Shown in pieces: positions 1-6,639 of a stretch of DNA of 17,214 nucleotides. Within the stretch, counting starts at the first letter, position 1; the number at the start of each line of letters is the position of its first letter. Below the pieces are notes generated by a model. The model was not told where the DNA came from. It was given only the letters and a program-made list of their open reading frames with translations, and searched no databases. The translations under genes and the position numbers were made by a program. The stretch is from Pseudomonadota bacterium. GTDB taxonomy: Bacteria; Pseudomonadota; Gammaproteobacteria; Pseudomonadales; Oleiphilaceae. Where the stretch lies: positions 1-17,214 of the forward strand of contig JAEZAA010000101.1 of NCBI GenBank assembly GCA_023430625.1. The letters are read 5' to 3'.

Positions 1-222
1 GGCGACGGTGTCGCCCTTGCCGATGCCTTGTTGGCTCAGGCTCGAAGCCAGCTGACGGCAGCGGTCGTAGGTTTCGCGCCAGTTGCGTTCAATCGGCCCA
101 TGCACCAGGGCTGGGCGGGTGGGATAGACAAACGCGGCACGCGCAAGAAAGCCCAGGGGTGAAAGGGCTGCGTAGTTGGCCGGGTTGGTCTCAAGTCCCA
201 GGTCGAAAATGTTCGGCTGCAC
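1..222 (-). CDS. Acyl-CoA synthetase (AMP-forming), N-terminal part only
   Basis: This is the first 74 codons of a gene that runs off the left edge of the window. The translation opens VQPNIFDLGLETNPANYAAL and continues through a proline-rich ARAAFVYPTRPAL stretch to a WRETYDRCRQLASSL helix and GIGKGDTVA. That is the usual N-terminal layout of fatty-acid or short-chain acyl-CoA ligases of the ANL superfamily (FadD/DmdB-like), which activate a carboxylic acid with ATP and load it onto CoA. The start is a GTG at 220-222, preceded by AGGAG eight bases upstream; no better in-frame ATG is present. The AMP-binding P-loop and the catalytic motifs lie outside the window, so substrate class cannot be judged. 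It is transcribed in the same direction as the DGPF gene, 97 bases downstream of it. Confidence 0.85.
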   Translation of the reverse strand, partial: MQPNIFDLGLETNPANYAALSPLGFLARAAFVYPTRPALVHGPIERNWRETYDRCRQLASSLSQQGIGKGDTVA

Positions 223-297
223 GATGGCTGCTCCTCAAGAAAACAGGAATTGCATCTCCCGAGCTTAGGCCATCGGCGCCGAGGGGCGTATTAGACT

Positions 298-330
298 TTA
301 GTCGTAGCTGGTCGGCGCATTAGTCGTAGC
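298..330. repeat. 11-bp direct repeat over the DGPF stop codon
   Basis: The 11-mer TTAGTCGTAGC occurs at 298-308 and again at 320-330. On the minus strand the second copy is the last codons and TAA stop of the DGPF gene (GCTACGACTAA), and the first copy repeats it 22 bases further downstream. It looks like a small local duplication of the 3' end of the gene. No function can be assigned. Confidence 0.6.
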
Positions 331-694
331 GGTCGTTGTCCTCCGCGCGCAGCTCCCGCACCGGCCGGACTTCGATGCAGCCATAGCGGGCCGGCGGGAT
401 CTTGCCGGCAAGCTGAATCGCCTCGTTCAGGTCGCGCGCCTCCAGCAGGTAAAAGCCCGCCAACTGCTCCTTGGTTTCGGCGAAGGGGCCGTCGGTCACG
501 CTGATCTGGTTGTTGCGGACCCGCACCGTCGTCGCCGTCTCCACCGACTGCAGGGGGCGGCCATCGAGGAAATGACCGCTCGCGCGCAAGGCGTCGCCCC
601 AGGCGATGCACTCCTGGTTCAGGGCGTCCCATTCCTGCTGGGACATGGCATTCATGATCTTCTCGTCGTAATAGACCAGCGCCAGATAGTTCAT
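320..694 (-). CDS. DGPF (YCII-related) domain protein of an ECF42 locus
   Basis: A 124-residue soluble protein beginning MNYLALVYYDEKIM. It carries the signature TDGPFAETKEQLAGFYLLEA at residues 67-86 and the following DLNEAIQLAGKIP helix, which define the DGPF branch of the YCII/dimeric alpha-beta barrel proteins. The family has no firmly established biochemical role; its members are the typical genomic partners of ECF42 sigma factors. Length is normal for the family and the motif is complete. The start ATG is supported by AAGGAGA just upstream. It lies 74 bases downstream of the SnoaL-like gene on the same strand with no obvious separate promoter, so the two are probably co-transcribed from the candidate ECF42 promoter at 1262-1288. 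The C-terminus ends DRYD, and the last codons are duplicated just beyond the stop. Confidence 0.9.
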   Translation of the reverse strand: MNYLALVYYDEKIMNAMSQQEWDALNQECIAWGDALRASGHFLDGRPLQSVETATTVRVRNNQISVTDGPFAETKEQLAGFYLLEARDLNEAIQLAGKIPPARYGCIEVRPVRELRAEDNDRYD

Positions 695-768
695 GGTGAT
701 CTCCTTCTATAGGTTTTTCTAGTTGTTGCAGAACGCCGGCCTCCTTCGATGTCGGCGTAACTTGATCG

Positions 769-1215
769 TTAGGGCGTGGCGTCAAACAGCGCCTTGCCGG
801 ATTCCATGTCGATAGGCATCGAAAAGTGCTCATGAACGATCTTCCACCGGCCTTCGATCCGGCGCAGGCAACTGGTCACGCGCATCCATGAGCTTTGTTG
901 CTGGCCACTCTCATCGGTGCCGCCACAGCGGGTCAGGAAATGGCAAAAGGCCAGATCCGCGCTGGCATTGAGCGCCAATTGGTGGATCTCGAAGATCATG
1001 GGGCCTGTACACATTGCCATGCAGGCGGCCCAGTGGGCGCCGTAGGCGTCGCGGCCGACGAACTGGAGCTGCTTGATGGCGTCGAAGGCGACGACGTCGT
1101 TGCTGTAGTAGGCCATGATGCGGGGAACATCCCGCGACAACAGGGCCTGTTCCCAGGCGCTGAGCAAGTCGCGGACTTCTGATTCGACGGCATTGGTGAC
1201 GGGGACGGTATGCAT
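769..1215 (-). CDS. SnoaL/NTF2-like (ketosteroid-isomerase fold) protein
   Basis: A 148-residue protein with the NTF2-like pattern: an N-terminal helix VRDLLSAWEQALLSRDVPRI (14-33), the strand region YYSNDVVAFDAI (36-47), and a C-terminal GRWKIVHEHFSMP (122-134) typical of SnoaL_3/DUF4440 members. Such proteins are cone-shaped small-molecule binders or isomerases; the ligand cannot be told from sequence. The start ATG follows AGAAGGAGATTCCC, nearly the same ribosome-binding context as the DGPF gene. A TGTCGA-N17-CGAC element lies 47-73 bases before the start codon. Free-standing SnoaL genes are of interest here because ECF41 sigma factors carry a SnoaL domain fused at their C-terminus, while the sigma factor upstream is ECF42-like with a different extension. 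A link to sigma control is inference only. Confidence 0.85.
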   Translation of the reverse strand: MHTVPVTNAVESEVRDLLSAWEQALLSRDVPRIMAYYSNDVVAFDAIKQLQFVGRDAYGAHWAACMAMCTGPMIFEIHQLALNASADLAFCHFLTRCGGTDESGQQQSSWMRVTSCLRRIEGRWKIVHEHFSMPIDMESGKALFDATP

Positions 1216-1261
1216 GGGAATCTCCTTCTGAACTCAGTAAATGGGCTGGGTGCATTCAGTA

Positions 1262-1288
1262 GTCGAATGGAGCATTCCGAAATCGACA
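1262..1288 (-). promoter_or_regulatory. Candidate ECF42-dependent promoter (TGTCGA-N17-CGAC)
   Basis: Read on the minus strand, TGTCGA (1288-1283) is followed after exactly 17 bases by CGAC (1265-1262). TGTCGA at -35 and CGA/TC at -10 is, to my knowledge, the described ECF42 recognition pattern. The predicted start point leaves about 40 bases of leader before the SnoaL-like ATG at 1215. The position, between an ECF42 sigma gene and its typical target gene class, supports the call. Confidence 0.65.
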
Positions 1289-1305
1289 GCGGCCGAGAAA
1301 CTTTT

Positions 1306-1365
1306 TTGAAATTGATCCGTTTGAGATTGATCCGTTTGAAATTGATCAGGCCGCAATTGATCAGG
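1306..1365. repeat. Four tandem 15-bp repeats overlapping the sigma-factor stop
   Basis: Four abutting 15-base units lie at 1306-1320, 1321-1335, 1336-1350 and 1351-1365: TTGAAATTGATCCGT, TTGAGATTGATCCGT, TTGAAATTGATCAGG and CCGCAATTGATCAGG. The core ATTGATC is unchanged in all four. The last unit contains the TGA stop of the ECF sigma gene (1361-1363), and the first ends 17 bases upstream (minus-strand sense) of the -35 of the candidate ECF42 promoter. The array could be binding sites or a slippage product of the gene end. Confidence 0.85.
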
Positions 1366-2590
1366 GCGAAAGTTCGGCCAGCCGGCGGGCCAGGAAGCGG
1401 CGCTCCGGTGCCTGTTGAGCCAGCTCCAGCGCCCGGTGGTAGGCCGCCCGTGCTTCGTCCTTGTGGCCCAAACGGCGGTACAGGTCGGCCTTGGCGGCAT
1501 GCAGCAGGTGATAGTCGGTGAGCTCGCCGCGGGCCTCCAGGATGTCGAGCTGGCGGAGGCCGGCGGCCGGGCCGTCGCGCATGGCGAGCGCAATGGCCCG
1601 GTTGAGTGCGACGATGGGCGATGGGCTCAGGTGCAGCAGCGCGTCGTAGAGGCCGACGATCTGGGGCCAGTCGGTCTGGTCGGCGGCCGGCGCTTCGGCG
1701 TGAACCGCGGCAATGGCAGCCTGCAGGCTATAGGGGCCGACATTGCGGCTGGTCAGGGCACGGGTGACCAGTTGGATGCCTTCCCGTATCTGGTCTTGAT
1801 CCCACAGACTGCGGTCCTGCTCGTCCAGCAGGATCAGGTCGCCGTCCGCCGTGGTGCGGGCCGCGCGGCGGGAATCCTGCAGCAGCATCAGGGCCAGCAG
1901 ACCCAGGGCTTCAGGCTCAGGCAGCAACTCACACAGCAGACGGCCCAGGCGGATCGCCTCCGATGACAGATCCTGGCGGATCAGGCTGTCGCCCTGGGAC
2001 GCGGAGTAGCCTTCGTTGAACATCAGGTAGACGACCTGCAGGACGCTGGCAAGCCGCTCCGGCCGCTCCGCCGGCCCCGGCACCTCATAGGGAATACCCG
2101 CCGTGCGGATCTTGCTCTTGGCGCGCACGATGCGCTGGGCCACGGCAGGTGCCTTGGCCAGGAAGGCGCGGGCGATCTCTTCGGTGGTCAGGCCGCAGAC
2201 TTCGCGCAATGTCAGCGCCATGCGCGCCTCCGGCGCCAGGCTGGGGTGGCAGCAGGTGAAAATCAGCCGGAGCTGGTCATCCTCGATATCGGTCTCGTCC
2301 AGCTCGCTGTCATTGTCCTGGTTGGCTTCCAGTTGCTGAACGGCGTCTTCATAGGAGGTCTGAAAGCGGGCGCGGCGGCGTAACTGGTCGATGGCCTTGA
2401 AGCGGCCGGTGGAGACCAGCCAGGCCCGGGGATTACTGGGCACCCCTTCGGTCGGCCATTGGCTCAGTGCCACGGCAAAGGCTTCGTGCATGGCCTCTTC
2501 CGCCAGGTCGAAATCGCCGAGCAGGCGGATCAGCGTGGCCAGCACCCGCCGGGACTCGGTTTTATAGAGCAGGTTGAGTTGGGGCTGCAT
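1361..2590 (-). CDS. ECF42-type RNA polymerase sigma factor with C-terminal extension
   Basis: A 409-residue sigma factor. Residues about 10-76 form sigma region 2 (LIRLLGDFDLAEEAMHEAF, then NPRAWLVSTGRFKAIDQLRR) and about 112-163 form region 4 with the helix-turn-helix LTTEEIARAFLAKAPAVAQR. A roughly 235-residue extension follows, containing VVYLMFNEGYSAS, ALGLLALMLLQDSRRAAR, GPYSLQAAIAAVHAEA and a TPR-like end (EARAAYHRALELAQ). This architecture is that of ECF42 (annotated as RpoE-like, DUF6596), in which the extension is needed for activity and no classic anti-sigma is present. None is seen here. A sigma70-like promoter lies at 2649-2677. The ribosome-binding site is weak (GGAAAG). The SnoaL and DGPF genes downstream are likely targets. 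Confidence 0.93.
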   Translation of the reverse strand: MQPQLNLLYKTESRRVLATLIRLLGDFDLAEEAMHEAFAVALSQWPTEGVPSNPRAWLVSTGRFKAIDQLRRRARFQTSYEDAVQQLEANQDNDSELDETDIEDDQLRLIFTCCHPSLAPEARMALTLREVCGLTTEEIARAFLAKAPAVAQRIVRAKSKIRTAGIPYEVPGPAERPERLASVLQVVYLMFNEGYSASQGDSLIRQDLSSEAIRLGRLLCELLPEPEALGLLALMLLQDSRRAARTTADGDLILLDEQDRSLWDQDQIREGIQLVTRALTSRNVGPYSLQAAIAAVHAEAPAADQTDWPQIVGLYDALLHLSPSPIVALNRAIALAMRDGPAAGLRQLDILEARGELTDYHLLHAAKADLYRRLGHKDEARAAYHRALELAQQAPERRFLARRLAELSP

Positions 2591-2608
2591 CTGTCTTTCC
2601 AGCTGAAA

Positions 2609-2631
2609 ACTGATAAGCGCATGCTATCAGT
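2609..2631. promoter_or_regulatory. Dyad in the leader of the ECF sigma gene
   Basis: ACTGATA (2609-2615) and TATCAGT (2625-2631) are perfect 7-base inverted arms around a 9-base centre that itself contains GCGCATGC. The dyad lies between the candidate sigma-gene promoter (2649-2677) and its ATG at 2590, where it could be an operator or a leader hairpin. Function is not known. Confidence 0.5.
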
Positions 2632-2648
2632 AGGCGCCGATGAGAAGG

Positions 2649-2677
2649 AGGATAACAATCACAGTCTTGCCAGCCAA
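2649..2677 (-). promoter_or_regulatory. Candidate sigma70 promoter for the ECF sigma gene
   Basis: On the minus strand TTGGCT (2677-2672) and TATCCT (2654-2649) are separated by 17 bases, each 4/6 to consensus. The spacing is ideal and the element points at the sigma gene 59 bases away. No ECF42-type TGTCGA is seen in front of this gene, so autoregulation by its own promoter type is not evident. Confidence 0.45.
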
Positions 2678-2733
2678 AGTCTGTCGGTTGGACGTCACTT
2701 TGCACCGGTAACTCTATGGTATTGAGAAGGATG

Positions 2734-2769
2734 GCCAGCCTGAACGATAAGGCGGGAAGTCAGGCCGGC
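2734..2769 (+). promoter_or_regulatory. Leader stem-loop upstream of the alcohol dehydrogenase
   Basis: GCCAGCCTGA (2734-2743) can pair with TCAGGCCGGC (2760-2769), giving nine Watson-Crick pairs and one G-U, around a 16-base loop. It ends 30 bases before the start codon. There is no T-run, so it is not a terminator. It may be a 5' untranslated hairpin; its role is unknown. Confidence 0.45.
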
Positions 2770-2799
2770 TGACACTGACGCAACAGCGAGGACAGCACC

Positions 2800-3855
2800 A
2801 TGACCAATGCATCCACCATGAAGGCCCTGGTCTATCAGGGCCCGGGCCAGAAAGACTGGCAAGAGGTTCCCAAACCACAGATTAGCGAGCCGACCGACGC
2901 CATTGTCAAAATCGCCAAAACCACCATCTGCGGTACCGATCTGCACATTCTCAAGGGCGATGTGCCGGCGGTGACACCGGGGCGTATCCTCGGCCACGAA
3001 GGTGTGGGTGTTATCGAGGAGGTGGGGAGTGGCGTCAGCAACTTCAAGCAAGGTGATCGGGTCCTGATCTCCTGCATTACCTCCTGCGGCAAGTGCGAAT
3101 ACTGCAAGACACAGATGTACTCCCACTGCGAGAACGGTGGCTGGATCCTGGGCCACCTGATCAACGGGACCCAGGCGGAATATGTGCGGATTCCCCATGC
3201 GGACAACAGCCTCTATCCCATCCCCGCCGGAGTGGAGGAAGAGGCGATGGTGATGCTTAGCGACATCCTGCCCACGGGGTTTGAGATCGGGGTGCTCTAT
3301 GGCGCCGTCAAGCCCGGCGACACGGTCGCCATCATCGGTGCCGGCCCCATCGGCATGGCGGCGCTGCTGACGGCCCAGTTCTACTCGCCGAGTCGCGTGA
3401 TTATGGTGGACATGGACCCGTCGCGGCTGGAAATGGCGCAGAAGTTCGGTGCCACCGAGGTGATCAACAGTGGCGCCACCAATGCGGTCGACGCCATCCT
3501 AGGCTCCACCAAGGACGGGGTGGACGTGGCTATCGAAGCTGTCGGCGTGCCGGCCACCTTCGATCTCTGCCAAGCGATCGTGCGGCCGGGCGGGCACATT
3601 GCCAACGTGGGCGTGCACGGCAAGAGCGTAGACTTCCAGATCCAGAAACTCTGGATCCAGAACATCACCCTGACCACCGGCCTGGTCAACACCAATACCA
3701 CGCCGATGCTGCTGAAAACCCTGGAATCGAAGAAGCTGAAGCCGGAATTGCTCATCACCCACCGCTTCAGCTTCGATCAGTTTCTGCAAGCCTACGAGGT
3801 GTTCGGCAACGCCGCCAAGGAGAAGGCGATGAAGGTGATTATCAGCGCCACCTGA
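2800..3855 (+). CDS. Zinc-dependent alcohol dehydrogenase (medium-chain)
   Basis: A 351-residue enzyme of the zinc-dependent medium-chain dehydrogenase/reductase family (COG1063), which oxidises an alcohol or reduces an aldehyde or ketone with a nicotinamide cofactor. Visible residues: catalytic zinc ligands C44 (TTICGTDLH), H66-E67 (GHEGVG) and D155; structural zinc cysteines C96, C99, C102 and C110 (CGKCEYCKTQMYSHC); the Rossmann motif GAGPIG at 180-185; and an acidic D204 at the end of beta-2 (VIMVD), which favours NAD over NADP. Length is normal and all key residues are present. The ATG at 2800 is preceded by GAGGA at seven bases; an internal ATG at 2818 is possible but has no such site. 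Substrate cannot be read from sequence. It is divergent from the ECF sigma gene, sharing a 209-base intergenic region. Confidence 0.92.
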   Translation: MTNASTMKALVYQGPGQKDWQEVPKPQISEPTDAIVKIAKTTICGTDLHILKGDVPAVTPGRILGHEGVGVIEEVGSGVSNFKQGDRVLISCITSCGKCEYCKTQMYSHCENGGWILGHLINGTQAEYVRIPHADNSLYPIPAGVEEEAMVMLSDILPTGFEIGVLYGAVKPGDTVAIIGAGPIGMAALLTAQFYSPSRVIMVDMDPSRLEMAQKFGATEVINSGATNAVDAILGSTKDGVDVAIEAVGVPATFDLCQAIVRPGGHIANVGVHGKSVDFQIQKLWIQNITLTTGLVNTNTTPMLLKTLESKKLKPELLITHRFSFDQFLQAYEVFGNAAKEKAMKVIISAT

Positions 3856-3902
3856 GGTGATGGGTTGCACGCGAACTGGGTCATATCAATGGAAATCTTC
3901 CG

Positions 3903-3931
3903 TTCACCGGGGGCAAGCCCTGCGTTAGACT
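3903..3931 (+). promoter_or_regulatory. Possible sigma70 promoter for the six-cysteine protein
   Basis: TTCACC (3903-3908) and TAGACT (3926-3931) are spaced by 17 bases, each 4/6 to consensus, about 40 bases ahead of the ATG at 3971. The 115-base gap after the dehydrogenase contains no hairpin with a T-run, so read-through from that gene is also possible. Confidence 0.35.
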
Positions 3932-3970
3932 CGGCGAAACCTCTGGATGTACGCACTTACGGAAGATTTC

Positions 3971-4624
3971 ATGAAGAACAAGTTTCTGACCATCGCGATC
4001 CTGGGTGTCGCCGTGCTGGCGGCCCTGTACCTGTTCAAGGATGAATTGTCTGGCCTGAATACGGCCGGCGATGCGCCCGCCGCTGAGACCGCTGGCGAGA
4101 TTGTTACCGAGCAACCAGCCACGGTAGTCGCGACACAGGCTCCGGCCTGCGTGTTGAAAGGAGAGCTGCAATACGAGGGACGGAAGATCGAGGTCAATGA
4201 CTGCATGCGCAACGACGGCTTGGCGCCGGACGCGTTCCAGGCTACCTGTGAGTGGGTGGCCGATTACGGCAGCGCCTATGGTGAGCGGCCCAGGGTGACT
4301 TATGTAGATAGCTGCCCTGCGGCGCACCAGGGCGCCTGCGACACCTTCTTCGAGCGTCCCATCACGGTGTTTTACTACCGTACGAATCCCGACGACCTGG
4401 CGAGCATGAAGTCCAGCTGCGATATGCAGAAAGGCCGCTGGACCACGGGCGGCACGGAGCCTGCCGGGGCTGTCGGTAGCAGCGAAGAGGCGCGTGCTGA
4501 AAAGGTCGCGGACGCCTCCAGCGAGGCTGATCCGGTAGCCGCCGAAACTGAAACAAGCCAGCCTGCTGCCGCGGATGCATCCAACGAGGTGGCGCCGGAG
4601 AAAGAGGCGGCGTCTGCCCAATAG
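3971..4624 (+). CDS. Membrane-anchored periplasmic protein with six cysteines, unrecognised
   Basis: A 217-residue protein I do not recognise. It opens MKNKFLTIAILGVAVLAALY, a short basic start and a hydrophobic segment to about residue 22 that reads as an uncleaved signal anchor. A linker (24-58) leads to a compact domain with cysteines at 60, 78, 93, 115, 123 and 150, an even number that would suit three disulfides in the periplasm. From about 165 the tail is low-complexity Ala/Glu/Ser. I chose the ATG at 3971 because GGAAG sits five bases upstream and the next residues are a typical signal start; an in-frame ATG at 3947 would add eight residues with no clear site. It converges with the metallophosphoesterase, leaving only six bases between the stops. 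No function is proposed. Confidence 0.75.
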   Translation: MKNKFLTIAILGVAVLAALYLFKDELSGLNTAGDAPAAETAGEIVTEQPATVVATQAPACVLKGELQYEGRKIEVNDCMRNDGLAPDAFQATCEWVADYGSAYGERPRVTYVDSCPAAHQGACDTFFERPITVFYYRTNPDDLASMKSSCDMQKGRWTTGGTEPAGAVGSSEEARAEKVADASSEADPVAAETETSQPAAADASNEVAPEKEAASAQ

Positions 4625-4630
4625 ACAAAG

Positions 4631-5791
4631 CTAGGCGGTGGCGTTGCCGGACGCCGCGATAAGCCTGATCCGGGTAATTTCCGAGGGGGCGCCCAGGCGT
4701 ATGGGCGGCCCCCAGTAGCCTGTCCCTCGACTGATATAAAGCTGGAGCCTGCCGACCTGCTTGAGCCCCGCCACAAAGGGTTGTTGCAGGGGCACGAAGA
4801 AGTTCCAGGGCAGGAACTGACCGCCATGGGTGTGGCCGGACAACTGCACATCGAAGCCGGCCTGCTCGGCGGCAAAACAGGAGCGGGGCTGGTGGGCCAG
4901 CAGGATCTTGGCGGCCACATCGGCCGGCGCACCAGCCAATGCCTTTTGCGGGTCGCTGCGATGCTCGGGCTCAAACAGATGGGCGCTGTAGTCGGTGATG
5001 CCGGCAATCACCAGCGCCGCGTTCTCCCGCTGAATCACCTCGTGCTCATTGAGCAGCACCCGAATCCCGAGCCGCCGCAGTTCCCGAATCCAGCCCCGTG
5101 CGCCGGAATAGTAGTCATGGTTGCCGGTGACGAAGTAGCTGCTGTGGCGCGCGCGTAACCGAGCCAGGGGCGCAATGTGAGGGGCCAGGGTTTCCACCCG
5201 GCCATCCACCAGGTCGCCGGTGATCGCTACCATATCCGCATCCAGTTCATTGACCCGTTGCACGATGGCATCCAGATAGTCGCGCTTGATGGTGGGGCCG
5301 ACATGGATGTCGCTGATCTGGACGATGCTGAAGTTGTGAAAGGCCGGCGGGAGATTGGCGAGCGGGATCCATACCTCCACCACCCGCGCCGTGCGGCGGG
5401 CATTGAAATAGCCAATGAGGCTCAGTAACAGGCTCAGGAGCGGGACGCCCAGGGCGGTGGTGCGGGACAGTGCGGCCAGGTTGGCATCGGACAGTAACGG
5501 CAGGGCTATTAATAAGGTGATTTCGCGCAGCAACGTCAGCACCAGCAACGAAGAGCCGAAGCCGATGGCCAAAAGACCGGGCCAGACCAGGCGTTCGGCG
5601 AGCGGCTTGGGCAGCAGGCGGCGGGCTCCGAAACCGGCGGGAATCAGCAGGGTGGACAAGATCAGGTACAAGACCCCGACCAGCCGCCCGGCGTCGGCGA
5701 TCGGCAGCGCGGGCAGAATGCGCAGGCCGATGTAGAGGTGCAGCAGCACGAGCAGGCTGAGGGCGAGGATCAGAAAATGGCGCTGGCGCAT
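4631..5791 (-). CDS. Membrane-anchored metallophosphoesterase (YkuE-like)
   Basis: A 386-residue protein with a calcineurin-like phosphoesterase domain behind a membrane region. Hydrophobic segments at roughly 5-27, 36-57, 71-95 and 111-128 suggest four transmembrane helices. The catalytic domain shows the ordered di-metal motifs D161-x-H163 (ISDIHVG), G192-D193 (ITGDLVDG), N224-H225-D226 (TGNHDYY), H300 (LLAHQP) and H320-x-H322 (SGHTHGG). All expected metal ligands are present. Relatives include B. subtilis YkuE, a cell-wall-associated phosphodiesterase; the substrate here is unknown. The start ATG has AGGA six bases upstream. It follows the PhnA-like gene on the same strand after 69 bases and may be co-transcribed, although the final part of that gene and the gap contain a TAGAAT that could be a -10. 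Confidence 0.92.
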   Translation of the reverse strand: MRQRHFLILALSLLVLLHLYIGLRILPALPIADAGRLVGVLYLILSTLLIPAGFGARRLLPKPLAERLVWPGLLAIGFGSSLLVLTLLREITLLIALPLLSDANLAALSRTTALGVPLLSLLLSLIGYFNARRTARVVEVWIPLANLPPAFHNFSIVQISDIHVGPTIKRDYLDAIVQRVNELDADMVAITGDLVDGRVETLAPHIAPLARLRARHSSYFVTGNHDYYSGARGWIRELRRLGIRVLLNEHEVIQRENAALVIAGITDYSAHLFEPEHRSDPQKALAGAPADVAAKILLAHQPRSCFAAEQAGFDVQLSGHTHGGQFLPWNFFVPLQQPFVAGLKQVGRLQLYISRGTGYWGPPIRLGAPSEITRIRLIAASGNATA

Positions 5792-5860
5792 GAGATTCCT
5801 GTCGGCAAGAGTTCCGTGCAGAGCTGATGCGCCACCATTCTAGGCTTTTTTCAGAACGAA

Positions 5861-6430
5861 TCAGGCCTTTTTGACGTATTGGGTCAGGATCACGATGCGG
5901 GTGCCGTTGACGCGGCCCTCGATGTGCTCCGGATTATCGGTCAGTGCGATGTTGCGCACCGCGGTACCACGCTTGGCGGTGAAGCTGGTGCCTTTGACAT
6001 CCAGATCCTTGATGATGGTCACGGTGTCACCGGCCTGCAGGATCGCACCATGGCAGTCGCGGGTCGGCGTGGCGGCATCGTCGGCCGGCAGGCGCTCGGC
6101 TTCCGCCCAGCTCTGCAACTCCTCGTCTAGATACAGCATGTCCAGCAGGTCCTGCGCCCAGCTCTCGGTGCTCAATCGTTTCAGCATGCGCCAGGACGCC
6201 ACTTGCACCGCCGGCACCGGACTCCACATGCTGTCGCTCAGGCCGCGCCAGTGCTCGGGATTGAGGTCTGCGCCGCCGCTCATCTGGTCGCGGCAGGTCG
6301 TGCAGGCTGCGATCAACGTATCGTCCCGATTGTCGGCACCCGTCACCGGGAATGCGTCCAATCCGGCTTCGGCCGAGCAGAGTTCACATTTGCCATTACT
6401 GCGCGCTAGCAGATCCTGTTCGATGGTCAC
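5861..6430 (-). CDS. PhnA-domain zinc-ribbon protein
   Basis: A 189-residue protein with two parts. The N-terminus holds C15-x2-C18 (GKCELCSAE) and C43-x2-C46 (ACTTCRDQ), a zinc-ribbon-like set. The C-terminal 70 residues (DCHGAILQAGDTVTIIKDLDVKG, ending VILTQYVKK) match the PhnA/YjdM domain. PhnA was named from the E. coli phosphonate region but is not required for C-P lyase, and its role is unsettled; no phosphonate genes occur nearby. The middle segment (about 50-115) is longer than in the shortest family members. Translation begins at a GTG (6428-6430) with AGGAAGGA upstream. A good sigma70 promoter lies at 6460-6489. It is upstream of the metallophosphoesterase in the same direction. Confidence 0.85.
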   Translation of the reverse strand: MTIEQDLLARSNGKCELCSAEAGLDAFPVTGADNRDDTLIAACTTCRDQMSGGADLNPEHWRGLSDSMWSPVPAVQVASWRMLKRLSTESWAQDLLDMLYLDEELQSWAEAERLPADDAATPTRDCHGAILQAGDTVTIIKDLDVKGTSFTAKRGTAVRNIALTDNPEHIEGRVNGTRIVILTQYVKKA

Positions 6431-6459
6431 GGTCGGTTTTCCTTCCTAAAAATGTGGGC

Positions 6460-6489
6460 ATTATGGTGGCTGAGAGGTGAGTCTGGCAA
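6460..6489 (-). promoter_or_regulatory. Candidate sigma70 promoter for the PhnA-like gene
   Basis: On the minus strand TTGCCA (6489-6484) and CATAAT (6465-6460) are each 5/6 to consensus and are separated by 18 bases. The element ends 29 bases before the GTG start. Confidence 0.6.
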
Positions 6490-6569
6490 ATACTCGGCTG
6501 CTCGGTCCTAAGGTCCAGGCGTCGATAAGCAGTTTCCATCGTCGCAGTAGGCGCAATTTATTTTTAAAA

Positions 6570-6588
6570 CATATTGAGAGTCATTATC
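6570..6588 (+). promoter_or_regulatory. Candidate Fur box upstream of the DUF2061 gene
   Basis: The 19 bases CATATTGAGAGTCATTATC match 15 of 19 positions of the Fur consensus GATAATGATAATCATTATC, with the 3' half-site perfect. The box lies in an AT-rich patch about 50 bases before the ATG at 6640 and is 81 bases from the nearest edge of the PhnA promoter, so it most likely controls the DUF2061 gene. A clear -10/-35 pair within the patch could not be fixed. Confidence 0.6.
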
Positions 6589-6639
6589 ATTTGAAGGGTG
6601 AGACATCAGACGAAATTGATTCAACGCAGGAGCACCGCC

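Noticed and set aside
1306..1365. CRISPR-like array
   Set aside because: The 15-base units abut with no spacers, and there are no cas genes.
1210..1521. Plus-strand frame with LIR repeats across the 15-bp array
   Set aside because: It is antisense to the sigma-gene end and the periodic residues only reflect the DNA repeat; there is no family match or start signal.
2682..2710. TGTCGG-N17-CCGG before the alcohol dehydrogenase as a second ECF42 promoter
   Set aside because: The -35 has one mismatch and the -10 lacks CGA/TC, so it is not a credible match.
5841..5872. AGGCTTTTTT and AGGCCTTTTT as a terminator between the PhnA-like and metallophosphoesterase genes
   Set aside because: They are direct, not inverted, repeats, and the T-runs are on the wrong strand for these leftward genes.
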